Source of the DNA: Lachnospira pectinoschiza
GTDB taxonomy: Bacteria; Bacillota; Clostridia; Lachnospirales; Lachnospiraceae
DNA length: 64,000 nt
Assembly: GCF_020564355.1 (NCBI RefSeq)
Contig: NZ_JAJCRR010000002.1
Location: forward strand, 496,001 to 560,000
Direction of reading: 5' to 3'
In this document: piece by piece, positions 25,437-34,226 of the stretch
How the letters are laid out: every line of letters starts with the position of its first letter
Numbering within the stretch: the first letter of the stretch is position 1
Translations under genes and position numbers: made by a program
The notes under the pieces: generated by a model
Told to the model about the DNA's origin: nothing
The model's input: the letters and a program-made list of their open reading frames with translations, nothing else
Databases searched by the model: none

Positions 25437-25509
25437 GCAGACACCGCACCCGCCCTTGCCGTAAATCTAAATGATTTGCAAGTGCGCACAGGTAAGACAG
25501 GGTGTCTGC
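25437..25509 (+). promoter_or_regulatory. Second hairpin between T-box terminator and tyrS
   Basis: GCAGACACC (25437-25445) pairs perfectly with GGTGTCTGC (25501-25509); the inner part can form further helices (AAAT/ATTT, CTTGC/GCAAG). It abuts ggaaacggagg, the tyrS ribosome site. It is not part of the standard T-box fold and has no T-run. Confidence 0.6.
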
Positions 25510-25525
25510 GGAAACGGAGGATTTT

Positions 25526-26749
25526 ATGACATTATATGATGAATTAGTGGCAAGAGGACTGATTGCCCAGGTAACAGATGAAGACGTTATCAAAGACTTA
25601 ATCAACAACGGAAAAGCAACCTTTTATATCGGATTTGACCCAACGGCAGACAGCCTTCATGTCGGACACTTTATGGCACTGTGCTTAATGAAGCGTCTTC
25701 AGATGGCAGGCAATAAGCCGATTGCACTCGTTGGCGGCGGTACAGCCATGATTGGTGACCCGTCAGGACGTTCCGATATGAGAAAAATGCTTACAACCGA
25801 GCAGATTGAACACAACTGCGAATGTTTTAAGAAGCAGATGAGCCGTTTTATTGATTTCTCAGACGATAAAGCACTTCTTGTCAACAACGCAGACTGGTTG
25901 TTAAAGTTAAATTATGTCGAGCTGCTCCGCGAAGTCGGCGCATGCTTTTCTGTCAATAATATGCTGCGTGCAGAGTGCTACAAGCAGAGAATGGAAAAGG
26001 GCTTAAGCTTCTTAGAATTTAACTACATGATTATGCAGTCTTACGACTTTTACATGTTATACCAGAAATACGGCTGTAATTTACAGTTCGGCGGTGATGA
26101 CCAGTGGAGTAATATGCTCGGCGGTACAGAATTAATCCGTAGAAAATTAGGCAAGGATGCAAGTGCCATGACCATTACCCTGCTTTTAAATTCGGAAGGC
26201 AAGAAAATGGGTAAGACACAGTCCGGTGCCGTATGGCTCGACCCTGAAAAGACATCTCCGTACGAATTCTACCAGTACTGGAGAAATGTTGCCGATGCCG
26301 ATGTATTAAAATGTATCCGTATGCTGACATTCCTTCCGCTTGAAGAAATTGATGCAATGGATTCATGGGAAGGCGCACAGTTAAATAAGGCAAAAGAAAT
26401 TCTTGCATTTGAACTCACAAAAATGGTTCACGGTGAAGACGAAGCAAAGAAAGCCGAAAACACAGCCAAAGCAATCTTTACCGGCGGCGATTCCGCAGAT
26501 ATGCCGGGCGCAGTCTTAACAGAAGATGCTTTCAAAGATGGTGTTGTCGATGTCATAACACTGGTACATCAGGCAGGACTTGCTGCTTCACGTTCCGAAG
26601 CAAGACGTGCCGTACAGCAGGGCGGTATCTCCGTAAACGGTGAAAAAGTAACGGAAATTGATGCTTCTTTTGCAAAGGACATTTTTGAAGGCGAAGGTGC
26701 GGTCTTAAAGAAAGGTAAAAAGACTTTCCGCAAGGTGACAATTTCTTAA
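25526..26749 (+). CDS. tyrS: Tyrosyl-tRNA synthetase
   Basis: 407 aa, class I. FDPTADSLHVGHF carries the HIGH-type motif (HVGH), GGDDQWSNMLGG the Tyr pocket and KMGKTQSGAVWL the KMSKS equivalent; C-terminal S4 RNA-binding domain (SRSEARRAVQQGGISVNG). Start at 25526 with ACGGAGG; the start at 25502 is inside the hairpin. Confidence 0.97.
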   Translation: MTLYDELVARGLIAQVTDEDVIKDLINNGKATFYIGFDPTADSLHVGHFMALCLMKRLQMAGNKPIALVGGGTAMIGDPSGRSDMRKMLTTEQIEHNCECFKKQMSRFIDFSDDKALLVNNADWLLKLNYVELLREVGACFSVNNMLRAECYKQRMEKGLSFLEFNYMIMQSYDFYMLYQKYGCNLQFGGDDQWSNMLGGTELIRRKLGKDASAMTITLLLNSEGKKMGKTQSGAVWLDPEKTSPYEFYQYWRNVADADVLKCIRMLTFLPLEEIDAMDSWEGAQLNKAKEILAFELTKMVHGEDEAKKAENTAKAIFTGGDSADMPGAVLTEDAFKDGVVDVITLVHQAGLAASRSEARRAVQQGGISVNGEKVTEIDASFAKDIFEGEGAVLKKGKKTFRKVTIS

Positions 26750-26791
26750 AAATAAACGTTTTAAGGATTTTCATGGAAAGGATTGTGCCTT

Positions 26792-27976
26792 ATGAAAAAA
26801 GAAGAAATTATCTATGTCAGGATTTTAACCGTCATCGGTGCTTCGGCACTGATGGCGCTGATTCTGATTTTCGGTGCCGGGAGCGGACTGTTTCAGCGCA
26901 TTGCAAACGGTATCAACGACAATACACTGCAATTAAGCAATGCCGATGCCGCAATTTACAGCCTTTATTTTTATAAAGGACTGGATGTCCTTTACCGGAT
27001 TTTATATGCAGTCACGGTTTTCGGACTGATTCTGACAACCGCCGCCATGTTTTTTAAGTTAAAAGGTGCCGGTATTTATGCGGTATTAAGCTCTGCATCT
27101 GCTGTTGTCACCGGTGCATATATTGTCCTTTGCAGTATTTTTGAAGGAAATACCGCACTGCGCCGCATGGTGGTTCATTTTTACTTAAAAGACGTACAGA
27201 CCGTAGCGCCGGAGCATTTATTGGGATTGCATTGGATGGCCGGTGTATTTTTAATCGTACTGGGTGTGTTCTGCCTGGTGATTGTAAAGGGAACACGGCT
27301 TGACAAAATGAAAGCGTACAGCAGTAACAGTAAAGCCGCCTGCTACAGCGTATTTATTCCGGTGCTTATGGGCAGTGTGATCTTTGAATTTTTGCGGGAA
27401 TTACTGATTTCCGTGCTGTGCCAGCGTGGAGATACTTACACGGCTTCAGCTTATGCGTGTATCCGAAGTTATTATTTTGAGTGGGAATGGTTTTTTGACT
27501 ATCCGTATGTATTGTATCTGATTCTTACCGTACTGGGTGTCATTGTGCTTTCCAAAGTCAAACTGCCATTGCCTGAAAAATTACGCTCTGCATGGCTTGT
27601 GCCTGGCATTTTAACGGTTATCGGTGTCGTGCGCAGTATCGTGTATTTATTCAATGCGCCGCCGCTGTTCGGGTATCTGACGTTTGATGAAAAACTGTGT
27701 GATGTCATTGAAAGTGCATATCCGCTTTATATGCTCGTTTACATTCTGGATATGGTCTTTTTAATGGCCCTTGTGGTTATGATTTTGCAGGAGCAGGGCA
27801 GTACAAAAAAAATACTGGCTGTCTGCGGCATTGCCACAGCAGTCAGTATCATAGGGATTCTTATCTGCGGATTTACCGCGGGGCTTCCGGCAATGTATAT
27901 TACCGCCGCCGCTGCAGATGTCATCGGATTAATCGGCCTGCTTTATCGCGGAAATATCCGTGGAAGCCATCATTGA
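26792..27976 (+). CDS. Polytopic membrane protein, function unknown
   Basis: 394 aa from the ATG at 26792; an in-frame TTG at 26783 is possible. About nine to ten hydrophobic helices without a recognisable family motif; a conserved-looking soluble loop lies between helices 3 and 4 (EGNTALRRMVVHFYLKDVQ). Cysteines are spread through the helices. It follows tyrS by 42 bp. Its 3' end overlaps the 3' end of rqcH on the other strand by 48 bp. Confidence 0.7.
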   Translation: MKKEEIIYVRILTVIGASALMALILIFGAGSGLFQRIANGINDNTLQLSNADAAIYSLYFYKGLDVLYRILYAVTVFGLILTTAAMFFKLKGAGIYAVLSSASAVVTGAYIVLCSIFEGNTALRRMVVHFYLKDVQTVAPEHLLGLHWMAGVFLIVLGVFCLVIVKGTRLDKMKAYSSNSKAACYSVFIPVLMGSVIFEFLRELLISVLCQRGDTYTASAYACIRSYYFEWEWFFDYPYVLYLILTVLGVIVLSKVKLPLPEKLRSAWLVPGILTVIGVVRSIVYLFNAPPLFGYLTFDEKLCDVIESAYPLYMLVYILDMVFLMALVVMILQEQGSTKKILAVCGIATAVSIIGILICGFTAGLPAMYITAAAADVIGLIGLLYRGNIRGSHH

Positions 27977-29662
27977 GTAATTCGTGTAATAAACGACAAA
28001 TCCCGGTTTGGCAGAAGCAGGTTTTTTAACCTCTTTCTTAATTACATAATCAATTTCAACCTTGTCCTGGTCGCGTCCTTTGGAGTAATAAGCCGCAAGA
28101 CTTGCCGCTTCTTCAAAGGTGCGGTCAGGCAGTTCTTTGCCGCCGGTTCTTACGATAACGTGGGAACCCGGCATTTTTTTTGCATGAAACCACCAGTCAT
28201 TGCCGTTTGCAAATTTAAAGGTAAGCTCATCATTCTGAAAATTATTCTTTCCGACATACATATCAAAACCGTCCGAAGAAATGTAGTGGAACGGTTTACT
28301 CGTCACTTTTTCCTTTTTGCCGCCTTTGCCCTTGCGGTGAATGTAGCCTGCCTGAATCAGTTCTTCTTTTAATTCGACAAGGTCTTCTTCATTGACCGCA
28401 ATATCAAGTGCCGTTGCAATAGATTCCAGATGCTGTGTTTCCGCTTTTGTTTCCTCAATCAGCTTGGAATCTGCTTCAAATGTACGTTTAAGCTTATTGT
28501 AGCGGTTAAAATATTTCACGGCATTTTCAGACGGTGTGAGCATCGGATCAAGCGGAATGGAAATCTCCTCGTTGGTGTAATAATTTAATGCCGTAAAAGA
28601 CTTTGCACCCTCCGGGATATTGTAACCGTAGGTGTTAATCAATTCCCCGTATACACGGAATTTTTCTCTCTTTTCGGTATCCTTTAACTGTTTTTCCTGA
28701 ATATCCAGCTTTTTATAGGAACGCTCCAGTGCTGTTGATACAATCCGTCGCAAATCCGAAGATTTCTGGCGGATTCGCGTAAATTTATCTTTTTCCGAAT
28801 AAAAGCTTCGAAGCAGGGCACTGATAGAATCAAACGGCGTACAGTCCGCATACATCGCCATCGGAATCGCTGAAAATTCCTTTGGTTCACCGTTTTCATA
28901 AAAAATATTCGGCGCAAACTGACCGCTTTTTACCTGTTCCATGCAGTCCGAAAAAATGTGGTATAAGTGAAGCTGCTCATTTTCCTCCAGACAGTTTGCC
29001 GGTTTTTCGCTTGAAACAGAAGCTTCATAGCAGATTTCCTCCGCAACGACAGGACTGATACCGGTATAGCCGGTGTAAACCGCCTTTGAAAGCGGCATCG
29101 GCTTTGTAAAAACAGCTTCTGCAAATTCGGCATCGTTTGTCTGCAGCGGATTCTTTTTATGCATGGTCTGCGGGATAAAATACGTCCGTCCCGGCAGCAC
29201 CTCACGCACGGAGCTTGTCTGCGAAGAAATGTGCTTAATGCTGTCTAAAATATTCTGTTTGTCATCACAAAAAATGATGTTGCTGTGCTTTCCCATAAAT
29301 TCGGCAATCAGGTGCTTGCGGCACAAATCACCTAAATCATTTAAGTGTTCAATTTCAAAATCAAGGATTCGCTCCAGTCCCGGCTGTGTAATCGAGATAA
29401 TTCTGCCGTTGTTTAAATGCTTGCGTAAAAGCATACAGAAATTCGGTGCCGTCATCGGACTCGGTTTATTTTCTTCTGAAAGATAAATCAGCGGCAGGCT
29501 GGCATTGGCTGAAATGACAAGCCTGTACTGCTGTTTTGGTGTTTTAATCGTAAAGAGCAGTTCATCGGTTTCAGGCTGTGCGATTTTATAAAGTCTGCCG
29601 CCAAGTAAGGTCTGCTCTAATTCCTGTCTGATATTTGCAATTACAATTCCATCTAAAGCCAT
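27929..29662 (-). CDS. rqcH: RqcH/NFACT-family ribosome quality control protein
   Basis: 577 aa. RqcH binds obstructed 50S subunits and adds alanine tails to stalled nascent chains. NFACT-N (MALDGIVIANIRQELEQTLLGGRLYKI), central HhH and coiled-coil region (about 230-440), NFACT-R at the C-terminus (YISSDGFDMYVGKNNFQND ... NDWWFHAKKMPGSHVIVR). Older annotation calls these fibronectin-binding proteins. Start at 29662 after AAGGA; an in-frame ATG at 29710 has no site. Works alongside tmRNA found at 530-876. Confidence 0.93.
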   Translation of the reverse strand: MALDGIVIANIRQELEQTLLGGRLYKIAQPETDELLFTIKTPKQQYRLVISANASLPLIYLSEENKPSPMTAPNFCMLLRKHLNNGRIISITQPGLERILDFEIEHLNDLGDLCRKHLIAEFMGKHSNIIFCDDKQNILDSIKHISSQTSSVREVLPGRTYFIPQTMHKKNPLQTNDAEFAEAVFTKPMPLSKAVYTGYTGISPVVAEEICYEASVSSEKPANCLEENEQLHLYHIFSDCMEQVKSGQFAPNIFYENGEPKEFSAIPMAMYADCTPFDSISALLRSFYSEKDKFTRIRQKSSDLRRIVSTALERSYKKLDIQEKQLKDTEKREKFRVYGELINTYGYNIPEGAKSFTALNYYTNEEISIPLDPMLTPSENAVKYFNRYNKLKRTFEADSKLIEETKAETQHLESIATALDIAVNEEDLVELKEELIQAGYIHRKGKGGKKEKVTSKPFHYISSDGFDMYVGKNNFQNDELTFKFANGNDWWFHAKKMPGSHVIVRTGGKELPDRTFEEAASLAAYYSKGRDQDKVEIDYVIKKEVKKPASAKPGFVVYYTNYSMMASTDISAIKQAD

Positions 29663-29727
29663 TGTTTTAATTCCTTTATATCTATTTTTTATGTAGTCCC
29701 ATGATAGCACATTTTTTAACTGGTGTC

Positions 29728-29756
29728 TTGTACTTTTGCACAGGAGTTGCTATAAT
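29728..29756 (+). promoter_or_regulatory. Promoter of yicC-gmk-rpoZ
   Basis: TTGTAC, 17 bp, TATAAT. Confidence 0.75.
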
Positions 29757-29819
29757 ACATTGGTTATTGATATAATCAAAATAAAACTACCGAAACATCA
29801 GTTTGGATTGGAGGACACA

Positions 29820-30698
29820 ATGATAAAGAGCATGACTGGCTTTGGTCGCAGTGAAATAAGTGAGGGGAAACGCAAGATTTCCGTGGAAATGAAGTCAGTT
29901 AATCATAGATATTTGGAAGCGGGTATCAAAATGCCAAAGAAATTAAACATTTTTGAGGCGCGTATCCGTGATTTATTAAAAAAATATGCACAGCGCGGAA
30001 AGATTGACATTTTCATTACCTATGAAGACCTTTCCGAAACCAATGTCAATTTAAAATATAACCGCGACATTGCGGCAGAATATATGGATATTTTTGAACA
30101 GATGGCATCACAGTTTCATCTTGACAATGATATGACGGTTTCCGCACTTTCAAGATATCCGGAGGTCATTACGACAGAGGAAGTCAAGGTCGATGAAGAA
30201 GAACTGTGGCATTTTATTGAAAAAGCCGTATGCGCCGCGTGTGAACAGTTTGTTGCCGCCCGCATTACCGAAGGGGAACATTTAAAGAAAGATTTGCTTG
30301 ATAAGCTTGATAATATGGCAGGGCTGGTTGATTTTATCGAAGCACGCAGTCCGCAGATTATGAAAGAGTACCGCGGCAAATTAGAGCAGAAAGTGACAGA
30401 ACTTCTCAGAGAAAATCCGTTTGATGAAAATAAAATGGCGGCGGAAGTTATTTTATATGCGGATAAAATCTGTGTTGATGAAGAAACTGTCCGTTTAAGA
30501 AGCCATATTGACCATGCAAAAAGCTGCTTGAACGAAGACGGCGGTATCGGCCGCAAGCTGGACTTTATCGCACAGGAAATGAACCGCGAAGCCAACACCA
30601 TTTTATCGAAAGCAAATGACCTTGAAATTTCAAATAAGGCGATTGATTTAAAAACAGAAATCGAAAAGGTACGCGAACAAATTCAGAATATTGAATAA
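29820..30698 (+). CDS. YicC/YloC-family endoribonuclease
   Basis: 292 aa. N-terminal MIKSMTGFGRSE and KSVNHRYLEAGIKMP are diagnostic; the C-terminal DUF1732 ends in EMNREANTILSKANDLEISNKAIDLKTEIEKVREQIQNIE. E. coli YicC and B. subtilis YloC are RNases. Start at 29820 with GGAGG. Firmicutes usually carry remA between this gene and gmk; it is missing here. Confidence 0.93.
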   Translation: MIKSMTGFGRSEISEGKRKISVEMKSVNHRYLEAGIKMPKKLNIFEARIRDLLKKYAQRGKIDIFITYEDLSETNVNLKYNRDIAAEYMDIFEQMASQFHLDNDMTVSALSRYPEVITTEEVKVDEEELWHFIEKAVCAACEQFVAARITEGEHLKKDLLDKLDNMAGLVDFIEARSPQIMKEYRGKLEQKVTELLRENPFDENKMAAEVILYADKICVDEETVRLRSHIDHAKSCLNEDGGIGRKLDFIAQEMNREANTILSKANDLEISNKAIDLKTEIEKVREQIQNIE

Positions 30699-30764
30699 AA
30701 CTGCTTGCCAGCTTTCGGAAACTTATGTATAATAAAGAGTACGAATGAAAATAGAGGGATTGCC

Positions 30765-31400
30765 ATGAATAACAGAGGAATTTTAATTGTTCTTTCCGGA
30801 TTCTCAGGAGCCGGTAAAGGAACGGTTGTAAAGAACATTTTAAAGACGTATCCGGATGAATATGCGGTATCTGTTTCTGCAACCACAAGAGCGCCAAGAG
30901 AAGGTGAAACCGACGGCAGGGAATATTTTTTCAAATCCACTTCCGAATTCCAGAAGATGATTGCCACAGGCGAACTGATCGAATATGCGCAGTACGTGGG
31001 CAACTATTACGGCACACCGCGCCGCTATGTGGAGGAACAGCTTGAAGCCGGTAAGAATATCATCCTTGAAATTGAGATACAGGGAGCTTTTAATATTAAA
31101 AAGATGTTTCCTGATGCAGTGCTGATGTTTTTAATGCCGCCGACTGCGGCAGAGCTTGAAAATCGTCTGCGTGGCAGGGGAACAGAAGACGAAGCCACGA
31201 TTAAAGCGCGTCTTGCCCGTGCGACACAGGAAGCGGAAGGCGTTGAAGGGTATGACTATATTGTTATCAATGATACGGTCGATGCCTGTACACAGCGTAT
31301 CCACGAAATTGTTACCAGTGAGAAGATGAAAGCTTCCCACAACCTGACTCTGATTGAAGACATCAGAGAAGACTTAAAAATCTATGCAAAAGGAGAATAA
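30765..31400 (+). CDS. gmk: Guanylate kinase
   Basis: 211 aa. P-loop GFSGAGKGTV, GMP-binding SVSATTRAPREGETDGREYFF and the lid R-RGTEDEATIKARL. GMP to GDP in nucleotide metabolism. Start at 30765 after GAGGG. Confidence 0.97.
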   Translation: MNNRGILIVLSGFSGAGKGTVVKNILKTYPDEYAVSVSATTRAPREGETDGREYFFKSTSEFQKMIATGELIEYAQYVGNYYGTPRRYVEEQLEAGKNIILEIEIQGAFNIKKMFPDAVLMFLMPPTAAELENRLRGRGTEDEATIKARLARATQEAEGVEGYDYIVINDTVDACTQRIHEIVTSEKMKASHNLTLIEDIREDLKIYAKGE

Positions 31401-31403
31401 ACC

Positions 31404-31757
31404 ATGATACATCCATCGTATTCAGAATTAATGAACGTTATCAACAGCGAGGTAGAAGAAGGCGAACAGCCGTTAGTACAGAGCCGCTATTCAATTGTAA
31501 AGGCTGCTGCTACCCGTGCAAAGCAGATTATTGATTCCAGAGCCATTGAAGAAAAACTTTTGAAAATGCCTGAAAAGGATAAGGATAAGGTCAGTGAACC
31601 GGTACTTTCCGATGACGAAGAATTCCGTTTAAAGCTCGGTGAGCCGACTATTCCGAAGTCAAGCAACATGAAGCCTTTATCAATCGCCGTAGAAGAACTC
31701 TACGAAGGCAAGGTAAAGATTGTAAACAACGCAAACGACATCAGCGAAGATGAATAA
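31404..31757 (+). CDS. rpoZ: RNA polymerase omega subunit
   Basis: 117 aa. RYSIVKAAATRAKQIID is the omega core motif; an acidic insert separates it from the C-terminal KPLSIAVEELYEGKVKIV. The gene follows gmk by 3 bp. Longer than E. coli omega (91 aa), as in other Lachnospiraceae. Confidence 0.93.
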   Translation: MIHPSYSELMNVINSEVEEGEQPLVQSRYSIVKAAATRAKQIIDSRAIEEKLLKMPEKDKDKVSEPVLSDDEEFRLKLGEPTIPKSSNMKPLSIAVEELYEGKVKIVNNANDISEDE

Positions 31758-31832
31758 AGCCAATATAAAATAATGCACTGTGGCAGATATATTTTATATA
31801 TTTTGTAAACGGTGCGGATTATTTTTAAATGA

Positions 31833-31878
31833 TGCCTGGGATATGTTCCGATATGTGAGTGTATCTCAGGCTTTCTTT
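31833..31878 (+). terminator. Terminator after rpoZ
   Basis: GCCTGGGATA against TATCTCAGGC followed by tttctttt. Between here and 32030 only a likely -10 (TATAAT near 31980) is visible. Confidence 0.75.
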
Positions 31879-32029
31879 TATTTTATTCATTGGCGGCGCA
31901 TTGTCAGTGGCAAATATAGGTATTGCAATCAGATTTAGCACCAATATTGTCATTAGTGGCGTTAGTTCGCATTTTATACTATAATTGTATATTAAATATT
32001 TCAGATAAAATAAAAAGGAGTTGTGTCCT

Positions 32030-33202
32030 ATGAGCGGAAAATATAATGAATCAAATCAGTCTATCAGTTGTTCTGTCTGTAAGCAGTGCGGCGGCTGTCA
32101 GTACGTTGATATTCCTTACGAAAAGGAATTAAAGAAAAAAAGTGCCTATTTAAAACAGCTTTTTGAAGGGATCTGCACCGTTGGAGAAGTACACGGTATG
32201 TATCGTCCTGCATTTTACCGCAACAAAGTGCATGCCGTTGTCGGTCTTGACAAGCAGAAAGGCATTGTGACCGGAACTTATGCGGAAGGCACACACCGCC
32301 TTGTCCCGGTCGATGTCTGTATGATTGAAGACCAGAAGGCTGACAGCATTATTGCAACACTGCGAGAACTGTTTGCTTCCTTTAAATATGTACCGTACAA
32401 CGAAGATACGCACCGTGGATTTATGCGCCACATTTTAATCCGCCGCGGATTTTCCACGAAAGAAATGATGGTTGTCTTGGTGACCGCCGACAATAAATTT
32501 CCGTCCAAAAATAATTTTCTCAAGGCACTGCTTGAAAAGCACCCGGACATTACAACCGTTGTGCAGAATATCAACGATTACTCTACAAGCATGGTTCTTG
32601 GCAAAGCCAATAAGGTTTTATATGGAAAAGGTTATATTGAGGACGTGCTGTGCGGCTGCCGCTTCCGTATCAGCCCGGAATCTTTTTATCAAATTAATCC
32701 GTCACAGACCGAAAAGCTGTACAAAACGGCTATCAGGCTGGGCGGCATTACAAAAAATGATGTGGTCATTGATGCGTACTGCGGCATCGGAACGATTGGC
32801 ATTGCGCTGTCTTCCCATGCCAAAAAGGTTATCGGCGTAGAGTTAAATCCGCAGGCGGTCAAGGATGCACAAACCAATGCCGATTTAAACCACATTAAAA
32901 ATATCCAGTTTGTCAATGAAGATGCCGGTGACTTTTTAGTCCGCTACGCCGAGGGCGGCAGGGCAGACGTTGTCATCATGGACCCACCAAGAAGCGGCTC
33001 TACCCCGGAGTTTTTGCAATCCCTTCTGCAAATCAAGCCGAAACGCATCGTCTACATTTCCTGCAACCCGGAAACACAGGTACGTGATGTGCGCGTACTG
33101 CAAAAAGGCGGTTATAAGGTGGAAAAATGCGAGGGGTATGATATGTTTCCGCATACTTTTCATATTGAGAGCGTAATTCTGTTGACTAAAGTACAGAAGT
33201 AA
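32030..33202 (+). CDS. rlmD: 23S rRNA (uracil-5-)-methyltransferase, RlmD/RumA family
   Basis: 390 aa. N-terminal iron-sulfur cysteines CSVCKQCGGCQYVD; SAM motif VVIDAYCGIGTIGIALSS; MDPPRSGSTPEF and the catalytic cysteine of YISCNPETQVRD. No TRAM domain precedes the cluster, unlike E. coli RlmD, so this is the short Firmicutes form, which may methylate U747, U1939 or both (RlmCD). Start at 32030 with AAGGAG 9 bp upstream; in-frame TTG at 32021 is too close to that site. Confidence 0.88.
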   Translation: MSGKYNESNQSISCSVCKQCGGCQYVDIPYEKELKKKSAYLKQLFEGICTVGEVHGMYRPAFYRNKVHAVVGLDKQKGIVTGTYAEGTHRLVPVDVCMIEDQKADSIIATLRELFASFKYVPYNEDTHRGFMRHILIRRGFSTKEMMVVLVTADNKFPSKNNFLKALLEKHPDITTVVQNINDYSTSMVLGKANKVLYGKGYIEDVLCGCRFRISPESFYQINPSQTEKLYKTAIRLGGITKNDVVIDAYCGIGTIGIALSSHAKKVIGVELNPQAVKDAQTNADLNHIKNIQFVNEDAGDFLVRYAEGGRADVVIMDPPRSGSTPEFLQSLLQIKPKRIVYISCNPETQVRDVRVLQKGGYKVEKCEGYDMFPHTFHIESVILLTKVQK

Positions 33203-33231
33203 AAGTGTGAAAAAGGCTTGAAATAAGTGCT

Positions 33232-33272
33232 TTTCCGAGGGCTTGGACGTAAATACAAGTCCTCGGATTTTC
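33232..33272 (+). terminator. Terminator after rlmD
   Basis: TCCGAGGGCTTG (33234-33245) against CAAGTCCTCGGA (33256-33267), flanked by TTTT on both sides. 33273-33420 is AT-rich with no feature I can name and marks the start of the accessory island. Confidence 0.8.
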
Positions 33273-33422
33273 TACGTTTTGAGAGCTGCCAAGAGGCAGA
33301 TTTTTATAGTTGGATAGACAGAAGTATTGATTTGGGGTTGGGTAGATAAAAATATTGAATTTAGTTGCCTGTTTTTTAGTACAGCATTTTTGATATTATG
33401 ATAATTGGAATTAAACAAAATT

Positions 33423-33466
33423 TCATATATTCATATGCATTCATATAAAATCATACAAAATCATAT
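33423..33466 (+). repeat. Helically phased TCATA repeat array (probable operator)
   Basis: TCATAT, TCATAT, TCATAT, TCATAC, TCATAT begin at 33423, 33431, 33441, 33451 and 33461: offsets 8, 10, 10, 10, about one DNA turn. The array ends 8 bp before the -35 box of the restriction-modification operon. Direct repeats in phase are the binding mode of excisionase-like winged-helix proteins, and the first gene of the operon encodes one. Confidence 0.65.
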
Positions 33467-33474
33467 GAAATACA

Positions 33475-33503
33475 TTGAAAAGCGTATTAGAAAGTGGTAA
33501 AAT
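33475..33503 (+). promoter_or_regulatory. Promoter of HTH-ASCH-methyltransferase operon
   Basis: TTGAAA, 17 bp, TAAAAT; start near 33510. Confidence 0.7.
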
Positions 33504-33537
33504 AAATCATGGCTGATTTTAAAGAGAGGTATTCGAT

Positions 33538-33735
33538 ATGGAAAAAATAATAGATGATAGATGGATAGGTATAGAAGAAGCTGCTAATTATTTAGGCGTT
33601 AATAAAGATACAATCCGTAATTGGATAAAAAAAAATACTGGAATCCCAGCTCATAGGATTGGTAAATTGTGGAAGTTCAAAAAGTCGGACTTGGATATTT
33701 GGGTAAAAAGCGGTCAAGCGGCAATTGATGATTAA
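33538..33735 (+). CDS. Excisionase/MerR-like helix-turn-helix protein
   Basis: 65 aa. DRWIGIEEAANYLGVNKDTIRNWIKK is a MerR-type winged helix-turn-helix, followed by HRIGKLWKFKKSDLDIWVKSG, the typical wing of excisionase-family (HTH_17) proteins. GAGAGG ribosome site. It heads the methyltransferase operon and is the best candidate to bind the phased repeats upstream, acting as controller of modification and perhaps restriction. Such small proteins are common beside restriction-modification genes. Confidence 0.85.
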   Translation: MEKIIDDRWIGIEEAANYLGVNKDTIRNWIKKNTGIPAHRIGKLWKFKKSDLDIWVKSGQAAIDD

Positions 33736-33749
33736 GGAGTGATATTAAA

Positions 33750-34214
33750 ATGAGAACAATGCTTTTAAGTTTTAAGGCAGATGTTTATAAGAGGGTTATA
33801 ACGGGAGAAAAAATATACGAACATAGAAAAGTTTTTCCTGATGAACCTATTCTAGCATACTTATATGTTAGTGCTCCTGTAAAGGCCATAGTTGGAATAA
33901 TAAAACTGGAGAATAAGATTAGTATTGAAAGCTGGAAAGATAAATATTTCTATGATACGGATGCTATTGCTCGTATTGATGCTTATTTAGAACATCATAA
34001 ATATGCTATGGAGATAACAGAATTTCAGGAAACTAATAGTATATCCCTAGAAAAATTACGAGTAGATTTACCAGGATTCGTTGTTCCACAAATGTACTAT
34101 TATATTGATGATTCTGAACTGTTGAATTATTTAGAAATGAACCTTAAACCGATAGGAAAAAAGATAGTTCATGATTTCTCAAATATTTCTAGCAATTTAA
34201 TATGTAAAAATTAA
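33750..34214 (+). CDS. ASCH-domain protein
   Basis: 154 aa. The N-terminal half (MLLSFKADVYKRVITGEKIYEHRKVFP ... LAYLYVSAPVKAIVGII) has the ASCH/PUA-like barrel pattern with the GxKxxExR signature (GEKIYEHRK). ASCH domains bind RNA or modified nucleotides. The C-terminal half is helical with no motif known to me. It lies 14 bp after the HTH gene and 12 bp before the methyltransferase, so it is co-transcribed and likely functions with the restriction-modification system, perhaps as a reader of modified bases (inference). Confidence 0.75.
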   Translation: MRTMLLSFKADVYKRVITGEKIYEHRKVFPDEPILAYLYVSAPVKAIVGIIKLENKISIESWKDKYFYDTDAIARIDAYLEHHKYAMEITEFQETNSISLEKLRVDLPGFVVPQMYYYIDDSELLNYLEMNLKPIGKKIVHDFSNISSNLICKN

Positions 34215-34226
34215 AGGAGAGCCTTA

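Noticed and set aside
29163..29486. 107-codon plus-strand frame within rqcH
   Set aside because: It is an antisense shadow of the well-supported rqcH gene, with no ribosome site.
33423..33466. TCATA repeats as a CRISPR array
   Set aside because: The unit is only about 10 bp, with no spacers and no cas genes.
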